DNA of 64,000 nucleotides from Vibrio sp. DW001 (GCF_029016285.1 NZ_CP091976.1:496001-560000); one strand, 5' to 3'; positions 25,276 to 35,964 are shown, counted from the stretch's first letter. Program-made: numbers and translations. Notes: a model not told the origin generated them from the letters alone.

Positions 25276-27768
25276 TTAAGCGTTTTGCTGTTCCAATAAT
25301 GGGATAAGTTCTTTCGCTAGTAACGGCTTGCTAAAATAATAACCTTGCGCGTACCTACACCCCCTTTGCACTAAAAAATCCGCCTGTTCGAGCGTCTCTA
25401 CACCCTCGGCAATAACATTGAGTGACATCGCGTTTCCGAGTGCAATAATGGCATCGGTAATCGCTACATCGTGCTTATTTTCAGGAAGATTCATCACAAA
25501 AGAACGGTCAATTTTCAATGTATTGAGTGGAAGTTTTTGTAAATAACTTAACGAGGAGTATCCTGTACCAAAATCATCCATGGATAACTCTATTCCATGT
25601 GCGCGCAACGTTTCCAATTGCTTGACAGCGTTTTCTGCATTACTCATCATAAAACCCTCTGTCACTTCGAGTTCAAGATATTTTGCCTCTAAATCCGCTT
25701 CTTTAAGCACCGAAATGACCAATTCAGCAAAGTTGGAGCGCTGTAGTTGAGCTCCCGCGACATTGACAGCGATACGACCGAATTTGAAACCTTTATCACG
25801 CCATTCAATTGCCTGCTTGCAAGCTTCCTTTACGACACGCAATCCGATCTCTTGTATTAAACCGGTTTTTTCTGCAATAGGAATAAATTCGTCAGGTGAT
25901 ACTGAACCCAATTTTGGATCATGCCAACGTAGCAACGATTCAAAACCGATTAACCGACCTGTAATCATATCCAGTTGGGGTTGATACACCAGAAAGAACA
26001 GCTCATGATCAAGCGCATCATGGAGCGCAGCCTGAAGCTTTAGATGCGATTCCGACTGCTTCGTTAAGGCTTCCGTATAATAGGCATAGTTATTTCGACC
26101 TGTTTTCTTAGCCCTGTACATAGCGGCATCTGAGTTGCTCAATAGTAGGTCGCTATCCTCTCCATCTTGTGGATAAAGCGCGATCCCCATGCTACCGGTC
26201 AGTCGGATCGAGTCTGTCTTATCTAATTCAATCGGTTTATCAAATATAGACATGATTTTGGGGGCAATTATCGATATAGATTCCAGATCGGCGATAGCAG
26301 GGAGAAGCAAAACAAACTCATCGCCCCCTATTCGAGAAACGGTATCGACTTCGCGTAAAATACCTTTCAATCTAGAGGCTATTTCACACAATACTTCATC
26401 ACCCACAAGATGACCGTAGCTGTCATTAACATGTTTAAAATGGTCTATATCAATGAAGATCGTCGCAAACAGTTCTTGGTTTCTTTTTGCGTGATATATT
26501 TCCTGCTTTATTTGATTGGTTAGCTTAGTACGATTAGGTAAATCGGTCAGTGGATCATGATACGCCATGTGTTGAAGGTCATTTTCTTGCTGTTTCTGTT
26601 GAGAAATATCTGAAAATACAGCGACATAATTACAGATATTTCTCTTATCATCATACACAACACTGATTGTCGAAAGTTCAGGGAAAATTTCACCATTCTT
26701 TCGCCTGTTCCATATTTCGCCTTTCCATTGACCTTCATTGAATAAATCCTTCCAAATCTCACGATAAAAACTTTTATCATGGCGACCCGATTTTAAAAAC
26801 CTTGGATTACGCCCAATGGCCTCTAGCTCTTGATACCCTGTGATTTCGCAGAACGCTTTATTTACGTAGATAATCATGCCATCTCTATTGGAAATAATGA
26901 CACCTTCAATAGAGTTTTCAAAAACCGTCGCGGCAATCAATAATTGATCTTCAATCGCTTTTCTATTGGTCACATTTCGTGTCATACCGATAATTCCAAT
27001 CGTTTGACCTTGACCATCTAACATAGGCGCTTTAATCGTCTCTAACCACGTTTTACTTTGAGGGTTAACAGCATTGGCGCATTCTTCAACAACGGTCTGC
27101 TTCCCCGCAACAACAACCTCCTTGTCTGCAATCTCAAATTTTTCCGCTATCTCAGGATCGAATAGCTCGAGATCAGTTTTACCTATAATCTCAGATACAG
27201 GCTTACCCCACGCTTTACTCACTTCACGATTACAATGGGTATAAACACCTTCTAAATTTTTTACCCATAAATGATCGCTAAAACTATCGATAAAACTCTG
27301 AAATTCTGGTGTTGATTGATCATCAACAATACTGGTCAAATCAACCTGAAACTCTCTTTGATTCTCTCTATATGTATTGACGAGATCTTGCTCTATCTGA
27401 CTCACAATCCCTTTCAATAAATCATAATGTTCTACTTGAATTGGCTTATCTTTACTGAAGGCCAATAACACACCAAAATGAGACATGCTTGACCACGTTA
27501 TTGGCACGCCAACAGAGTAATTAAAGCCATCAATCAGGCAGGGTTTTGAATAAATCGCGTTATGGGATAACACAAGCTTAGAAAAAGCATCCACTTCCAA
27601 TGTGTACTTTACGTAATCGATTGATTCTGAGGAATACACAATCGGCTGATATACATTGTGTTTAACTGTTGTGCACAGCACAAGCTCGTAACCTAATACG
27701 TTTTGATAACTAACGAGTACTCTTTGCCAGTTTTTGCGCGCCTCTACAGGGACGTCGATTTCTACCAT
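25276..27768 (-). CDS. GAF/PAS-GGDEF-EAL cyclic-di-GMP protein
   Basis: An 830-residue soluble protein with an N-terminal region without clear motif (1-150, GAF-like). Two PAS domains follow (about 155-275 and 280-395, the second with NRDGMIIYVNKAFCEITGY), then a GGDEF domain with intact RIGGDEFVLLLP near 505 and an EAL domain. The EAL signature reads ESLLRW rather than EALLRW. DDFGTGYSSLSYLQ and the EGVET block are intact, so phosphodiesterase activity is likely but not certain. It senses through PAS domains. No membrane segment was seen. No operon partners. Confidence 0.88.
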   Translation of the reverse strand: MVEIDVPVEARKNWQRVLVSYQNVLGYELVLCTTVKHNVYQPIVYSSESIDYVKYTLEVDAFSKLVLSHNAIYSKPCLIDGFNYSVGVPITWSSMSHFGVLLAFSKDKPIQVEHYDLLKGIVSQIEQDLVNTYRENQREFQVDLTSIVDDQSTPEFQSFIDSFSDHLWVKNLEGVYTHCNREVSKAWGKPVSEIIGKTDLELFDPEIAEKFEIADKEVVVAGKQTVVEECANAVNPQSKTWLETIKAPMLDGQGQTIGIIGMTRNVTNRKAIEDQLLIAATVFENSIEGVIISNRDGMIIYVNKAFCEITGYQELEAIGRNPRFLKSGRHDKSFYREIWKDLFNEGQWKGEIWNRRKNGEIFPELSTISVVYDDKRNICNYVAVFSDISQQKQQENDLQHMAYHDPLTDLPNRTKLTNQIKQEIYHAKRNQELFATIFIDIDHFKHVNDSYGHLVGDEVLCEIASRLKGILREVDTVSRIGGDEFVLLLPAIADLESISIIAPKIMSIFDKPIELDKTDSIRLTGSMGIALYPQDGEDSDLLLSNSDAAMYRAKKTGRNNYAYYTEALTKQSESHLKLQAALHDALDHELFFLVYQPQLDMITGRLIGFESLLRWHDPKLGSVSPDEFIPIAEKTGLIQEIGLRVVKEACKQAIEWRDKGFKFGRIAVNVAGAQLQRSNFAELVISVLKEADLEAKYLELEVTEGFMMSNAENAVKQLETLRAHGIELSMDDFGTGYSSLSYLQKLPLNTLKIDRSFVMNLPENKHDVAITDAIIALGNAMSLNVIAEGVETLEQADFLVQRGCRYAQGYYFSKPLLAKELIPLLEQQNA

Positions 27769-27928
27769 GACCTACTTCTACGTATGTTTAATAATATAAA
27801 CTCTGACACCACATACTAATTATAATAGTATCAGTATGAATATAAAGGAATGCTAACTGAAAGGAAGAAATAACCTCGCAATACGTTAACTAACAAGCAA
27901 TTCAGGCGTATAAGCGACTAATTGACTA

Positions 27929-28831
27929 CTACTTTAACTTAATTTTGGCGGCAATAGCGACAATACCAACCAAAATGACACCAGACAAAAGGCCAACGAG
28001 TCCATTAAAGACTATTGGTACCAGTGATTCTACAATACTGATATGAGGTAAATTAAATAATACTGGTTCTATCAAGTGATGGATGACTGGAATACTGTGG
28101 ACAACGATCCCTCCCCCAACTAAAAACATAGCTGCCGTACCTATTATCGTTAATAAGTGCATCAATTTGGGTGCACCAGCAACCAAACCATTTCCTACTG
28201 AGACTAAAACACGGGAACGCTTGCGCTTTTGCATATAGAACCCGAGATCATCTATTTTCACGATACCTGCAACCAAGCCATAAACGCCAATCGTCATTAG
28301 AACAGCGATCGTACTCACTACTAAAATTTGAGTCAATATTGGCTGGCCTTGAACCGTACCCAGAGCAATCACTATAATCTCAGCTGACAGTATAAAATCG
28401 GTTCTAATTGCGCCATTTATCTTCTGTTTTTCATACTCTTCTAGTGACCCAACGCCGCTGGAAACGGGTGCGGAGTCTTCACTTTTTTGCTTCTTATGAA
28501 AAAATTTCTCGATTACTTTTTCTGCTCCCTCATAGCTAAGATATAAACCACCAACGAGAAGCAGTGGAGTAATTAGCCACGGAGCGATAACGCTGATAAG
28601 CAATGCGGCTGGAACTAAGATAAGTTTATTGCGAAACGATCCTTTAGCGACAGCCCAAACGACAGGAATCTCCCTTTCTGACGCGACACCAGAAACTTGC
28701 TGTGCATTAAGAGCAAGATCATCACCCAAGACGCCTGCCGTCTTTTTTGCCGCAACTTTAGATAACACAGCAATATCATCCAATACACTAGCGATATCAT
28801 CCAGTAACGTTAATAGACTTGCACCAGCCAT
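27929..28831 (-). CDS. yedI: DUF808 family inner-membrane protein (YedI)
   Basis: A 300-residue membrane protein with the N-terminal SLLTLLDDIASVLDDIAVLSKVAAKKTAGVLGDD signature of DUF808, followed by at least five membrane segments. The family has no assigned function. It stands alone, with the histidine-kinase gene divergent upstream. Confidence 0.88.
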   Translation of the reverse strand: MAGASLLTLLDDIASVLDDIAVLSKVAAKKTAGVLGDDLALNAQQVSGVASEREIPVVWAVAKGSFRNKLILVPAALLISVIAPWLITPLLLVGGLYLSYEGAEKVIEKFFHKKQKSEDSAPVSSGVGSLEEYEKQKINGAIRTDFILSAEIIVIALGTVQGQPILTQILVVSTIAVLMTIGVYGLVAGIVKIDDLGFYMQKRKRSRVLVSVGNGLVAGAPKLMHLLTIIGTAAMFLVGGGIVVHSIPVIHHLIEPVLFNLPHISIVESLVPIVFNGLVGLLSGVILVGIVAIAAKIKLK

Positions 28832-29094
28832 TTTTCATCCTTTGAATCCAAACCAAGAACAACAATTACAGCACATTTAGGCAAAACGATCCGATTAATA
28901 TCTCTCTTCTTAACTCAATTCAGTTAACAGGAAAAAATCACTCCTCAAAAATAATATAATTGTTCATAGATCTGCTCATAAGCAAGCATTCTTATAATTA
29001 GCTGTGTAATAACTTCACGTTATGATAAATAGTCTGTTTTCGAATCCTTGTGTATACGTTTATACTGATTCAGATGATCGTTCTAAGGATGGAT

Positions 29095-31050
29095 ATGGGT
29101 AAGATAAGAAAATTAATAGGTTTAATCGAAAATCCAATGCGAAGTCGTATTGGCAAACGAATTACCCTAATTATGGTTCTAATAAGTAGCATGGTGACGC
29201 TAACCGCGACAACATTTCAGCTTGCATGGGATTATTCGCGAGAAGTCAATGAAGTAGAGAGTCGACACCAAGAAATTGAAACCATACATGTGCCTCTACT
29301 CGCCGCCTCTTTATGGGAATTTGACCTCAAACTTTTACAGCAAAAACTTGAAGGCCTGATCAATCTACCTCGAATCAATTACTTAGAAGTTCGCTCTGCC
29401 AACGAACTTTATTATGCTGGTGAGCCGGTAAAAAAGAACGCTATCGCGGATGAATATCTTATTGTCTATCAATCCAGTTATCATGAGGATCCGGAAGTTC
29501 TGGGTACCCTTCGAGTCGAATCAGATGAACAAGAAATCTACGATTATCTGCTGACACAGTTTCTACTTACGCTCGCCATCAATGGTTTTAAAACACTCAT
29601 CGTCTGCATGGTCATAATGCTCGTTATTCACGAGAGCATTAACAAGCGAATATTCTCTATCAGTAAATATCTTCAGAAATATAACCCTAGGCATCCAAGT
29701 AAGCCGCTTAATCTACCGTCAGCAAAAGTTATCACCCACGCGTCTGACGAACTCAGCCAACTGGGTAACGAGACCAATAAAATCACCACACGCCTGACGC
29801 TCCTATATAACAATATCCGTTATGAACAAGAACGCTTTAGTGATTTTGCTAATGTAGCCTCTGATTGGCTGTGGGAAACCGACAGTAATGACGCCCTAAT
29901 CTATGCATCTATCGAAATGCGGCATAGTCTAGGCATTGATGAGTTAGCCAAAGTGCATTTTAAGGACCTACCTGTCATGCGCAACGCCAGAACGTTACTC
30001 TCAAACATTGAGAAAAAACAGAGCTTTTCATTATGCCAAGAAACTGTCGTCATTAATGGAATGGCCCACTACCTATTATTTCAAGCTATCGCGAACTATA
30101 AAAATGGAACATTCATTAGTTTTCGAGGTACAACTATTGATATAACGGTTCTACAACAAGCTCAGATTGAACTCGAAGAACTTAATAATAATTTGGAAAG
30201 AAAAGTAAGCGAACGAACACAAGATCTTGAAACCAGCATGTCTCAACTAAAACAGACTCAACAGCAGTTGATTGAATCGGAGAAGCTTGCGGCGCTTGGT
30301 GGATTAGTATCAGGTGTTGCCCATGAGGTAAATACTCCTCTAGGGATATCGGTCACGGCAGCCTCTATTATTCGAGAGGGCATTGACGATCTAAACCAAA
30401 GTTTCGCTAAGAAAACACTCACAACAACCCAGTTTTCCAACCTAATGAAACGGCTTGGCGATAGCAATTCTATGCTGGAGAGCAATTTGAACCGAGCAGC
30501 ACAGTTGATTAAAGACTTCAAGCAAACCGCCGTTGATCAAGTTTCGGAAAGTCGAATATCATTCTCTGTTTATCAGGTACTTGTGTCACTGCTCGCCAGT
30601 CTACACCCAGAGACAAGAAAAGTTCCCGTTGAACCGCAACTTATAGGTGACACGGAATTAGTCATGAATAGCTTGCCGGGCGTTCTCACTCAAGTGGTAT
30701 CTAACCTTGTCCTTAATAGCGTCAATCATGCTTTTTCCACTCAAACAACACCGGAAATTTCAATTTCGTTTGTTGAAGACGGGGACGATGTGGTGTTTGA
30801 GTACCGAGATAACGGAGCGGGAATCGATAAATCTTTACACCAGAAAATATTTGAACCCTTCTTTACAAGCAAAAGAGGTAAAGGCGGGTCTGGTCTAGGG
30901 CTCTATCTTGTATTCAACCTTATACAACATAAAATGAAAGGGAAGCTAACTTTCGATTCAGAACTCGGTCAAGGTGTACACCTGACCTTCAGGCTGCCGC
31001 GTCTACTGGATAATACCGTGGACAAAAAGGCTATCGATTCCGATGCTTAA
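29095..31050 (+). CDS. Membrane sensor histidine kinase
   Basis: A 651-residue kinase. TM1 (ITLIMVLISSMVTLTATTFQL, about 25-45) and a periplasmic domain to about 160 precede TM2 (about 165-185). A PAS-like region and a coiled coil (LEELNNNLERKVSERTQDL) follow. The dimerisation box GVAHEVNTPLGI has the phosphorylated His near residue 410, and the ATPase has NLVLNSVNHA and SGLGLYLV. ATG at 29095 is chosen because AAGGA stands 5 bases before it; the frame is open further upstream without a good site. Its C-terminus has no receiver. It faces the HD-GYP response regulator across a shared terminator, so they may be partners. Confidence 0.88.
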   Translation: MGKIRKLIGLIENPMRSRIGKRITLIMVLISSMVTLTATTFQLAWDYSREVNEVESRHQEIETIHVPLLAASLWEFDLKLLQQKLEGLINLPRINYLEVRSANELYYAGEPVKKNAIADEYLIVYQSSYHEDPEVLGTLRVESDEQEIYDYLLTQFLLTLAINGFKTLIVCMVIMLVIHESINKRIFSISKYLQKYNPRHPSKPLNLPSAKVITHASDELSQLGNETNKITTRLTLLYNNIRYEQERFSDFANVASDWLWETDSNDALIYASIEMRHSLGIDELAKVHFKDLPVMRNARTLLSNIEKKQSFSLCQETVVINGMAHYLLFQAIANYKNGTFISFRGTTIDITVLQQAQIELEELNNNLERKVSERTQDLETSMSQLKQTQQQLIESEKLAALGGLVSGVAHEVNTPLGISVTAASIIREGIDDLNQSFAKKTLTTTQFSNLMKRLGDSNSMLESNLNRAAQLIKDFKQTAVDQVSESRISFSVYQVLVSLLASLHPETRKVPVEPQLIGDTELVMNSLPGVLTQVVSNLVLNSVNHAFSTQTTPEISISFVEDGDDVVFEYRDNGAGIDKSLHQKIFEPFFTSKRGKGGSGLGLYLVFNLIQHKMKGKLTFDSELGQGVHLTFRLPRLLDNTVDKKAIDSDA

Positions 31051-31141
31051 ATTGTCCGAATGGGCAGGCATTTAATACCAAATAGAACACATAACTGCCT
31101 CGTATTGTGGCTTTAAAGAAGCACAATTCAATAGGCAAAAT

Positions 31142-31170
31142 AAAGGGCGACATTCTGTCACCCTTTATTT
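31142..31170. terminator. Bidirectional terminator between kinase and HD-GYP genes
   Basis: AAAGGG-C-GACA-TTC-TGTC-A-CCCTTT (31142-31166) makes a 10-bp stem with one mismatch; T-rich tails lie on both sides (TTTATT on plus, TTTATTTT on minus). It serves both converging genes. Confidence 0.7.
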
Positions 31171-31193
31171 ATTGCGGTGTTCAATTACACGAA

Positions 31194-32744
31194 TTAGTCG
31201 GGGTGTCTTGCTCTAATTTCAATGAAATCATCCCAATGTTCAATCATCAAATCAACCAATTTAGGGTCAAAATGTTTGCCCCGTTGATGAATAATCTCCG
31301 CTTTTATATCCTCATTCGACCATGGTTCTTTATAACTACGTTTAGAGCCAAGTGCATCAAACACATCTGCGATAGCCGTTAAACGGCCGTTAATAGGGAT
31401 ATCTTCCGCTTGTAATTTATTTGGGTAACCCGTCCCGTCCCACTTTTCATGGTGGTTTCCTGCAATCTCTTTTGCAACAAGCATCAACTGACGTTTTGAA
31501 TTACTCAATATCTCAACGCCATAATCAACATGCTTTTGCATAATAGCCCATTCTTCTTTATTGAGTTTGCCTGGTTTATGCAAAATACTATCCGGTATTG
31601 CAACTTTACCAACATCATGCAGCGGCGAAGCGTGCTTTAACATTGTGGTATCTTTTTCTGACAAACCATAAAGCAAACCAAGATGTTCACTAATTAACGA
31701 CACTCTCTGTACATGAGCTCCGGTCTCTTTACTACGAGCTTCCACTGCGTTCGCTAGGTTGTATACCAACTCTTTCGTAGTATCTTGCAGATCCACCATC
31801 AAATTGATATTTTCAAACGTTAAACATATATTCTGCATATATAATTCGAGCAACTGCTTATCAAGCTCGGTAAGCTCAGTAATCAAGTTTATATAAAGAA
31901 TACTTTTTACACCCTGATCGTCCACACTATAAAAAACGTATGCATCAGAGTAATTCTCGGATCGTTCACTATGGATCGCATCTTGACAACGCTGGGCCAC
32001 AATTTCTGGTAACAATTCTAGAGAATATTTTGGATGAAAATGAACAAATTCCCCAGTAGCCGCCAATGTCAGAGCACGAGTGGCTTCGCCCTCTTCGCTA
32101 GGTTGAACGATACAGTAGAATGCGGAGGCATCTAACTTAAGCAGGCCTGTAAGCTGTTCAAGTACACTCGTCGCATAGGTTTTTAAGGTACCCGTACTCT
32201 GAACATTTGCAGAGGCCTTAATGACGCGGCTAAGCCCTTGCTTTTGATCTTCAATTAAACAGATATCTCTATAGGCTCTGAGAGAAGAATACAATAAGGT
32301 TCTTAGCTTCTGGGTTGTTAATTCTGTTTTTTCTTTATAGTCGTCTATTTCATATTCACGGATCACGACATCTTCCGGTGCCTGTCCTGCTTGTCCGGTT
32401 CTTAGTACGAGACGAGTAAGGTGATTCTTACACTCTGAACGAATATAGTGTACGAGCTCTAGTCCCGCATGTTCGGTCTCCATTACAACATCAATCAATG
32501 CAATGGCAATATTCTTTTCAGAATCTATTATTTCTCTAGCCTGAGCGCCAGAATACGCTGAAATGAGTTCAAGACCACGATCTTGAAATTCAAATCCACT
32601 CAACGCAATTTGAGTGATCTGATGCATCTGTTCATCATCATCGACAAGCAATACACGCCACGGAGTTCTAGGTTTTATAACTTTCTCAGTTGGAACCTTC
32701 TCACTATTAGGATCGCGTAGATCAGCGAACAACTCCATTCCCAC
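31194..32744 (-). CDS. HD-GYP response regulator (DUF3369 type)
   Basis: A 516-residue protein. The N-terminal receiver domain has the phosphorylated Asp in IALIDVVME near residue 88. A central DUF3369 region (about 180-330) is followed by an HD-GYP domain (LHDVGKVAIPDSILHKPGKL near 380 and HHEKWDGTGYP near 435). HD-GYP domains hydrolyse cyclic-di-GMP; the metal-binding HD, HHE and GYP residues are present. The gene converges with the sensor histidine kinase gene, so phosphotransfer is plausible. Together with the GGDEF/EAL protein at 25276-27768, it shows a cyclic-di-GMP control cluster. Confidence 0.9.
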   Translation of the reverse strand: MGMELFADLRDPNSEKVPTEKVIKPRTPWRVLLVDDDEQMHQITQIALSGFEFQDRGLELISAYSGAQAREIIDSEKNIAIALIDVVMETEHAGLELVHYIRSECKNHLTRLVLRTGQAGQAPEDVVIREYEIDDYKEKTELTTQKLRTLLYSSLRAYRDICLIEDQKQGLSRVIKASANVQSTGTLKTYATSVLEQLTGLLKLDASAFYCIVQPSEEGEATRALTLAATGEFVHFHPKYSLELLPEIVAQRCQDAIHSERSENYSDAYVFYSVDDQGVKSILYINLITELTELDKQLLELYMQNICLTFENINLMVDLQDTTKELVYNLANAVEARSKETGAHVQRVSLISEHLGLLYGLSEKDTTMLKHASPLHDVGKVAIPDSILHKPGKLNKEEWAIMQKHVDYGVEILSNSKRQLMLVAKEIAGNHHEKWDGTGYPNKLQAEDIPINGRLTAIADVFDALGSKRSYKEPWSNEDIKAEIIHQRGKHFDPKLVDLMIEHWDDFIEIRARHPD

Positions 32745-33005
32745 CCCTTAACATAAAAGTTAGACTCTACTGGTTGATTAGATCGTAAGCATTAAGATAG
32801 AACCTATACCTTAGAATGAGCATTTATACTAAAAAATCAAGCACAACGTGACAAACTGACCTAGGAATTTCTCGAATTGAGACATCAATTTTTATCCTGT
32901 AGATACAATTAATCTCATTGATGACATATTTCACTACGGGACACTTTAAAGATAAAAAAGTGACTACAAAATAGTAGTCCTTTTATCGAATTTCAGCCAG
33001 CAAAC

Positions 33006-33206
33006 TTAATGAATAGGTTTATCTGAATTTTTATTGAATTGACCGAAATGTTTTTCGAGTACTTCAGGGGTTAATTTCCCTTCTTTCTCTAATCTCTTCA
33101 GCTCTTCAACCACCGTCTTCTGTTCTTCTAATGTTGGTAGTTTAGTTTCGTCTTCCGTACCCATTTCTAGAGCCATGTTCTCTAGTTCTTTTTCCAAATC
33201 ACTCAT
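33006..33206 (-). CDS. Small acidic protein, unknown function
   Basis: A 66-residue, highly charged, mainly helical protein (EKELENMALEM, PTLEEQKTVVEELKRLEKEG). It starts at ATG 33206 with AAGG about 9 bases upstream; a TTG two codons earlier is also in frame. Family not recognised. Compositional bias alone could make a chance ORF, but the ribosome site and start are good. Confidence 0.6.
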   Translation of the reverse strand: MSDLEKELENMALEMGTEDETKLPTLEEQKTVVEELKRLEKEGKLTPEVLEKHFGQFNKNSDKPIH

Positions 33207-33524
33207 TTTCAAAACCTTACATTACTATGAATTATGTGAAGTCTACCCATTTCCACAACGTGATTCTAGAAAAACTCGTTTAGCTAGATAACGATATGGG
33301 GTAGCCTAATATCAAATCCGTTCGTTACCTGTTGATTTGAACCGGAAGTCGCTTGAAATGCATTGCCTAAATAGCATATTGTTTATAACTGCATGGTTGT
33401 ATCAATACTCCTAGGCTGAGGGATTACATTCTATATTGAACAAAAATCAAGCAATCAATTCGTCGGTTAGGAACTTATTTTCGTTTCAGACGACAAAGCA
33501 TTAAAAGCAGGAGATATGTCGTAG
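33207..33524. other. Intergenic region upstream of the moxR operon
   Basis: 318 bases between the small acidic protein gene and moxR. It should contain the promoters of both. I see no palindrome, repeat or terminator that stands out. Confidence 0.4.
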
Positions 33525-34481
33525 ATGCATTCAGAAACATTTCAAAGACTTCAGAACTATCTTGATTCACAAATAATCGGACAGTCCGAACTCATTCAGC
33601 AACTACTCGTTGCCCTACTGGCAGATGGGCATATATTGGTCGAAGGCCCTCCGGGCATTGCCAAGACCCGAGCCGTACAGAAACTCGCAGAATGCATTGA
33701 AGGAGATTTTCATCGTATTCAGTTTACCCCAGATCTATTACCTGCGGACTTAACGGGCACCGATATATTTAGACCCGAGACGGGAGAGTTCACGTTTCAA
33801 ACAGGGCCTATCTTCAACTCATTGATTCTGGCTGACGAAATCAACCGTGCCCCTGCAAAAGTTCAGGCCGCGATGCTAGAAGCCATGGCTGAAAAACAGG
33901 TTACTGCGGGCAGAAGAACCTACCCTCTTCCCGAATTATTTTTGGTTATGGCGACCCAAAACCCTATTGAGCAAGAGGGCACCTACCCATTACCAGAGGC
34001 GCAGCTTGACCGATTTTTATTACATTTAGATGTTCAATATCCCACAGCAGAAAGTGAACTGGAAATACTCAGACTGAATCGTGGTGAAGCATTAGGAACG
34101 GCAGCGATAGACAAAGCACACGTGACGCAAAAAGATATTTTTCAGGCTCGCAAAGAGGTTCTATCCATTCATATGGCAGAAAGTATCGAGCACTATATCG
34201 TTCGACTCGTTCTAGCAACTCGTCATCCTGAAAAATATAGCCCTCAATTGGCCGAGTGGTTGGAGATGGGTGTTAGCCCAAGAGCCACTATCGCCTTGGA
34301 CCGATGCGCAAGAGCGCGTGCGTGGTTAGATGGACGAGACTATGTCACCCCTGAAGATGTTCAGACAATGGCCTTCCCAGTGATGAGACATAGATTACTT
34401 TTAAGTTATTCAGCACAAGCTGAAGGTGTCCATCCAAACCAAGTTGTACAACAACTAATATCAATGGTCGGTAGCGCTTGA
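33525..34481 (+). CDS. MoxR-family AAA+ ATPase
   Basis: A 318-residue ATPase: Walker A GPPGIAKTR near residue 41, Walker B LILADEINRAP near 101, the sensor MATQNPIEQEGTYPLPEAQLDRF near 144. MoxR proteins act as chaperone-like remodelers, usually beside vWA-domain proteins. It leads a six-gene operon with DUF58, DUF4381 and Bat proteins. Envelope-stress or aerotolerance roles come from other species. ATG at 33525. Confidence 0.93.
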   Translation: MHSETFQRLQNYLDSQIIGQSELIQQLLVALLADGHILVEGPPGIAKTRAVQKLAECIEGDFHRIQFTPDLLPADLTGTDIFRPETGEFTFQTGPIFNSLILADEINRAPAKVQAAMLEAMAEKQVTAGRRTYPLPELFLVMATQNPIEQEGTYPLPEAQLDRFLLHLDVQYPTAESELEILRLNRGEALGTAAIDKAHVTQKDIFQARKEVLSIHMAESIEHYIVRLVLATRHPEKYSPQLAEWLEMGVSPRATIALDRCARARAWLDGRDYVTPEDVQTMAFPVMRHRLLLSYSAQAEGVHPNQVVQQLISMVGSA

Positions 34482-34554
34482 TGAAGGGTATGCACACCGC
34501 AAACACTCGGTATTTAATAGAAGCAGAGAATATACTGTGTTTGTAAAACAAAGT

Positions 34555-35484
34555 ATGAGCGAATCATTGCTGCCAGAACACACCAACGGAGTAACCTTGT
34601 CGCTTGCCGAGTTGTTACAATACAAAGCGCAAACTGTACGCTGGTTATCTCCAGCCAAGAGCTTATGGTCACAACTCAACGGCCAGCATAACAGTGTGCA
34701 AAAAGGTCGTGGGATGAATTTCTCGGAGGTTCGGCAATATCAGCCCGGTGACGACATCCGTTCTATCGATTGGCGCGTCACCGCAAGGACAGGAAAACCA
34801 CATACCAAGCTATTCCATGAAGAAAGAGAGCAACCTGTCATGCTCTATTTGGATTTTGGAAAGTCGATGCGCTTTGGTTCTAGGTTGATGCTTAAATCTA
34901 TCCAAATGGCACATATGGCGAGCCTAGTGAGTTGGTTGGCAATAGAACAGAAGGACAGAATTGGTGCCATTCTAGATTCCGGAAGTGAGCTATTTGATAT
35001 TAAGCCCACGTCGAGAAATAAAGGGCCTCTGCAACTATTTAATCAACTGATTAAAATGCACAACCAAATACTAGACACCGTTGTTGAAAATGAGCCCCCG
35101 CTTTCCAAGGGATTGGCGGCACTGCATCGGCTATGCCCAAAAGGGAGTGAAATAATCATATGCAGTGACTTTACTCGGTTCGATCACAAGGCTGACAAAA
35201 TACTACTGACACAACTGCGTCAGCACAATAGAGTTCAGTTTATTCAGTTTTATGACCCTTTAGAACTCGGACAAACCACATTCAGAGGTACAGAGAAAGT
35301 AACGAATGGCCACCAGACTCAATGGCTAAGTTTTTCGACGAAACAAAACAGGGAGAAACTGGAAAGCGCATTTCAATCTGAACAACGTAAAATCGCTTCT
35401 TTGTGTCGCTCGCTTGCGATACCTTATTACTCCATATCCAGTGCTGAACCCTTAATTTCTCAAATTGCCGGAACCAATCAATGA
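34555..35484 (+). CDS. DUF58 domain protein
   Basis: About 309 residues with the DUF58 core QKGRGMNFSEVRQYQPGDDIRSIDWRVTARTGKPHTKLFHEERE near residue 45-90. The family is a vWA-like fold partner of MoxR. The start is uncertain: an in-frame GTG at 34537 and ATG at 34555 both lack strong ribosome sites; I use the ATG. Its stop overlaps the next gene by ATGA (35481-35484), so translation is coupled. Confidence 0.85.
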   Translation: MSESLLPEHTNGVTLSLAELLQYKAQTVRWLSPAKSLWSQLNGQHNSVQKGRGMNFSEVRQYQPGDDIRSIDWRVTARTGKPHTKLFHEEREQPVMLYLDFGKSMRFGSRLMLKSIQMAHMASLVSWLAIEQKDRIGAILDSGSELFDIKPTSRNKGPLQLFNQLIKMHNQILDTVVENEPPLSKGLAALHRLCPKGSEIIICSDFTRFDHKADKILLTQLRQHNRVQFIQFYDPLELGQTTFRGTEKVTNGHQTQWLSFSTKQNREKLESAFQSEQRKIASLCRSLAIPYYSISSAEPLISQIAGTNQ

Positions 35485-35960
35485 CCGAAGCAACTGCTGT
35501 AACCCATCCACTTTCTTTAGAAGCGATACACCTCCCTTCCGTACCGGGGTTTTGGCCTTTTCCGTGGGGATGGTGGAGTTTATTAGCCAGTTTTATCCTT
35601 ACCATATTATTTGTCATCGTCATTTGGAAATGGCGAAAACGTAGACTAAGAGCAAAAAAGGCCGCTATTGCTTTGCTCTCGTTAGAGAAAAATCTGATCA
35701 CACCATCAGGTGCAATGGAAATCTTAAGGCAAGCCGTTCTTAGCTATTACCCAAGAGGACGCGTCGCTCACCTATCCGGCGAAAACTGGTTAGTTTTTTT
35801 AGATTCACAGGTTAAGACACCTATTTTTGAAACCCATGAGAAAGAGTGGACAACTGCCTTGTATCAGAAGGAATCGCGGGTAAATCGTGACGTTCTCATT
35901 GCCCAATGCGAAACCTGGCTGAATGCTGCGTTACCACCAAAAAAGGGAGGCCGTGGGTAA
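35481..35960 (+). CDS. DUF4381 membrane protein
   Basis: A 159-residue protein with one clear membrane helix (LLASFILTILFVIVIW, about 37-53) after a proline-rich SVPGFWPFPWGWWS, then a basic stretch and a soluble domain. DUF4381 proteins sit in MoxR/Bat operons and their function is unknown. Its ATG overlaps the previous stop; its own stop lies just before batA. Confidence 0.83.
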   Translation: MTEATAVTHPLSLEAIHLPSVPGFWPFPWGWWSLLASFILTILFVIVIWKWRKRRLRAKKAAIALLSLEKNLITPSGAMEILRQAVLSYYPRGRVAHLSGENWLVFLDSQVKTPIFETHEKEWTTALYQKESRVNRDVLIAQCETWLNAALPPKKGGRG

Positions 35961-35964
35961 CCTC

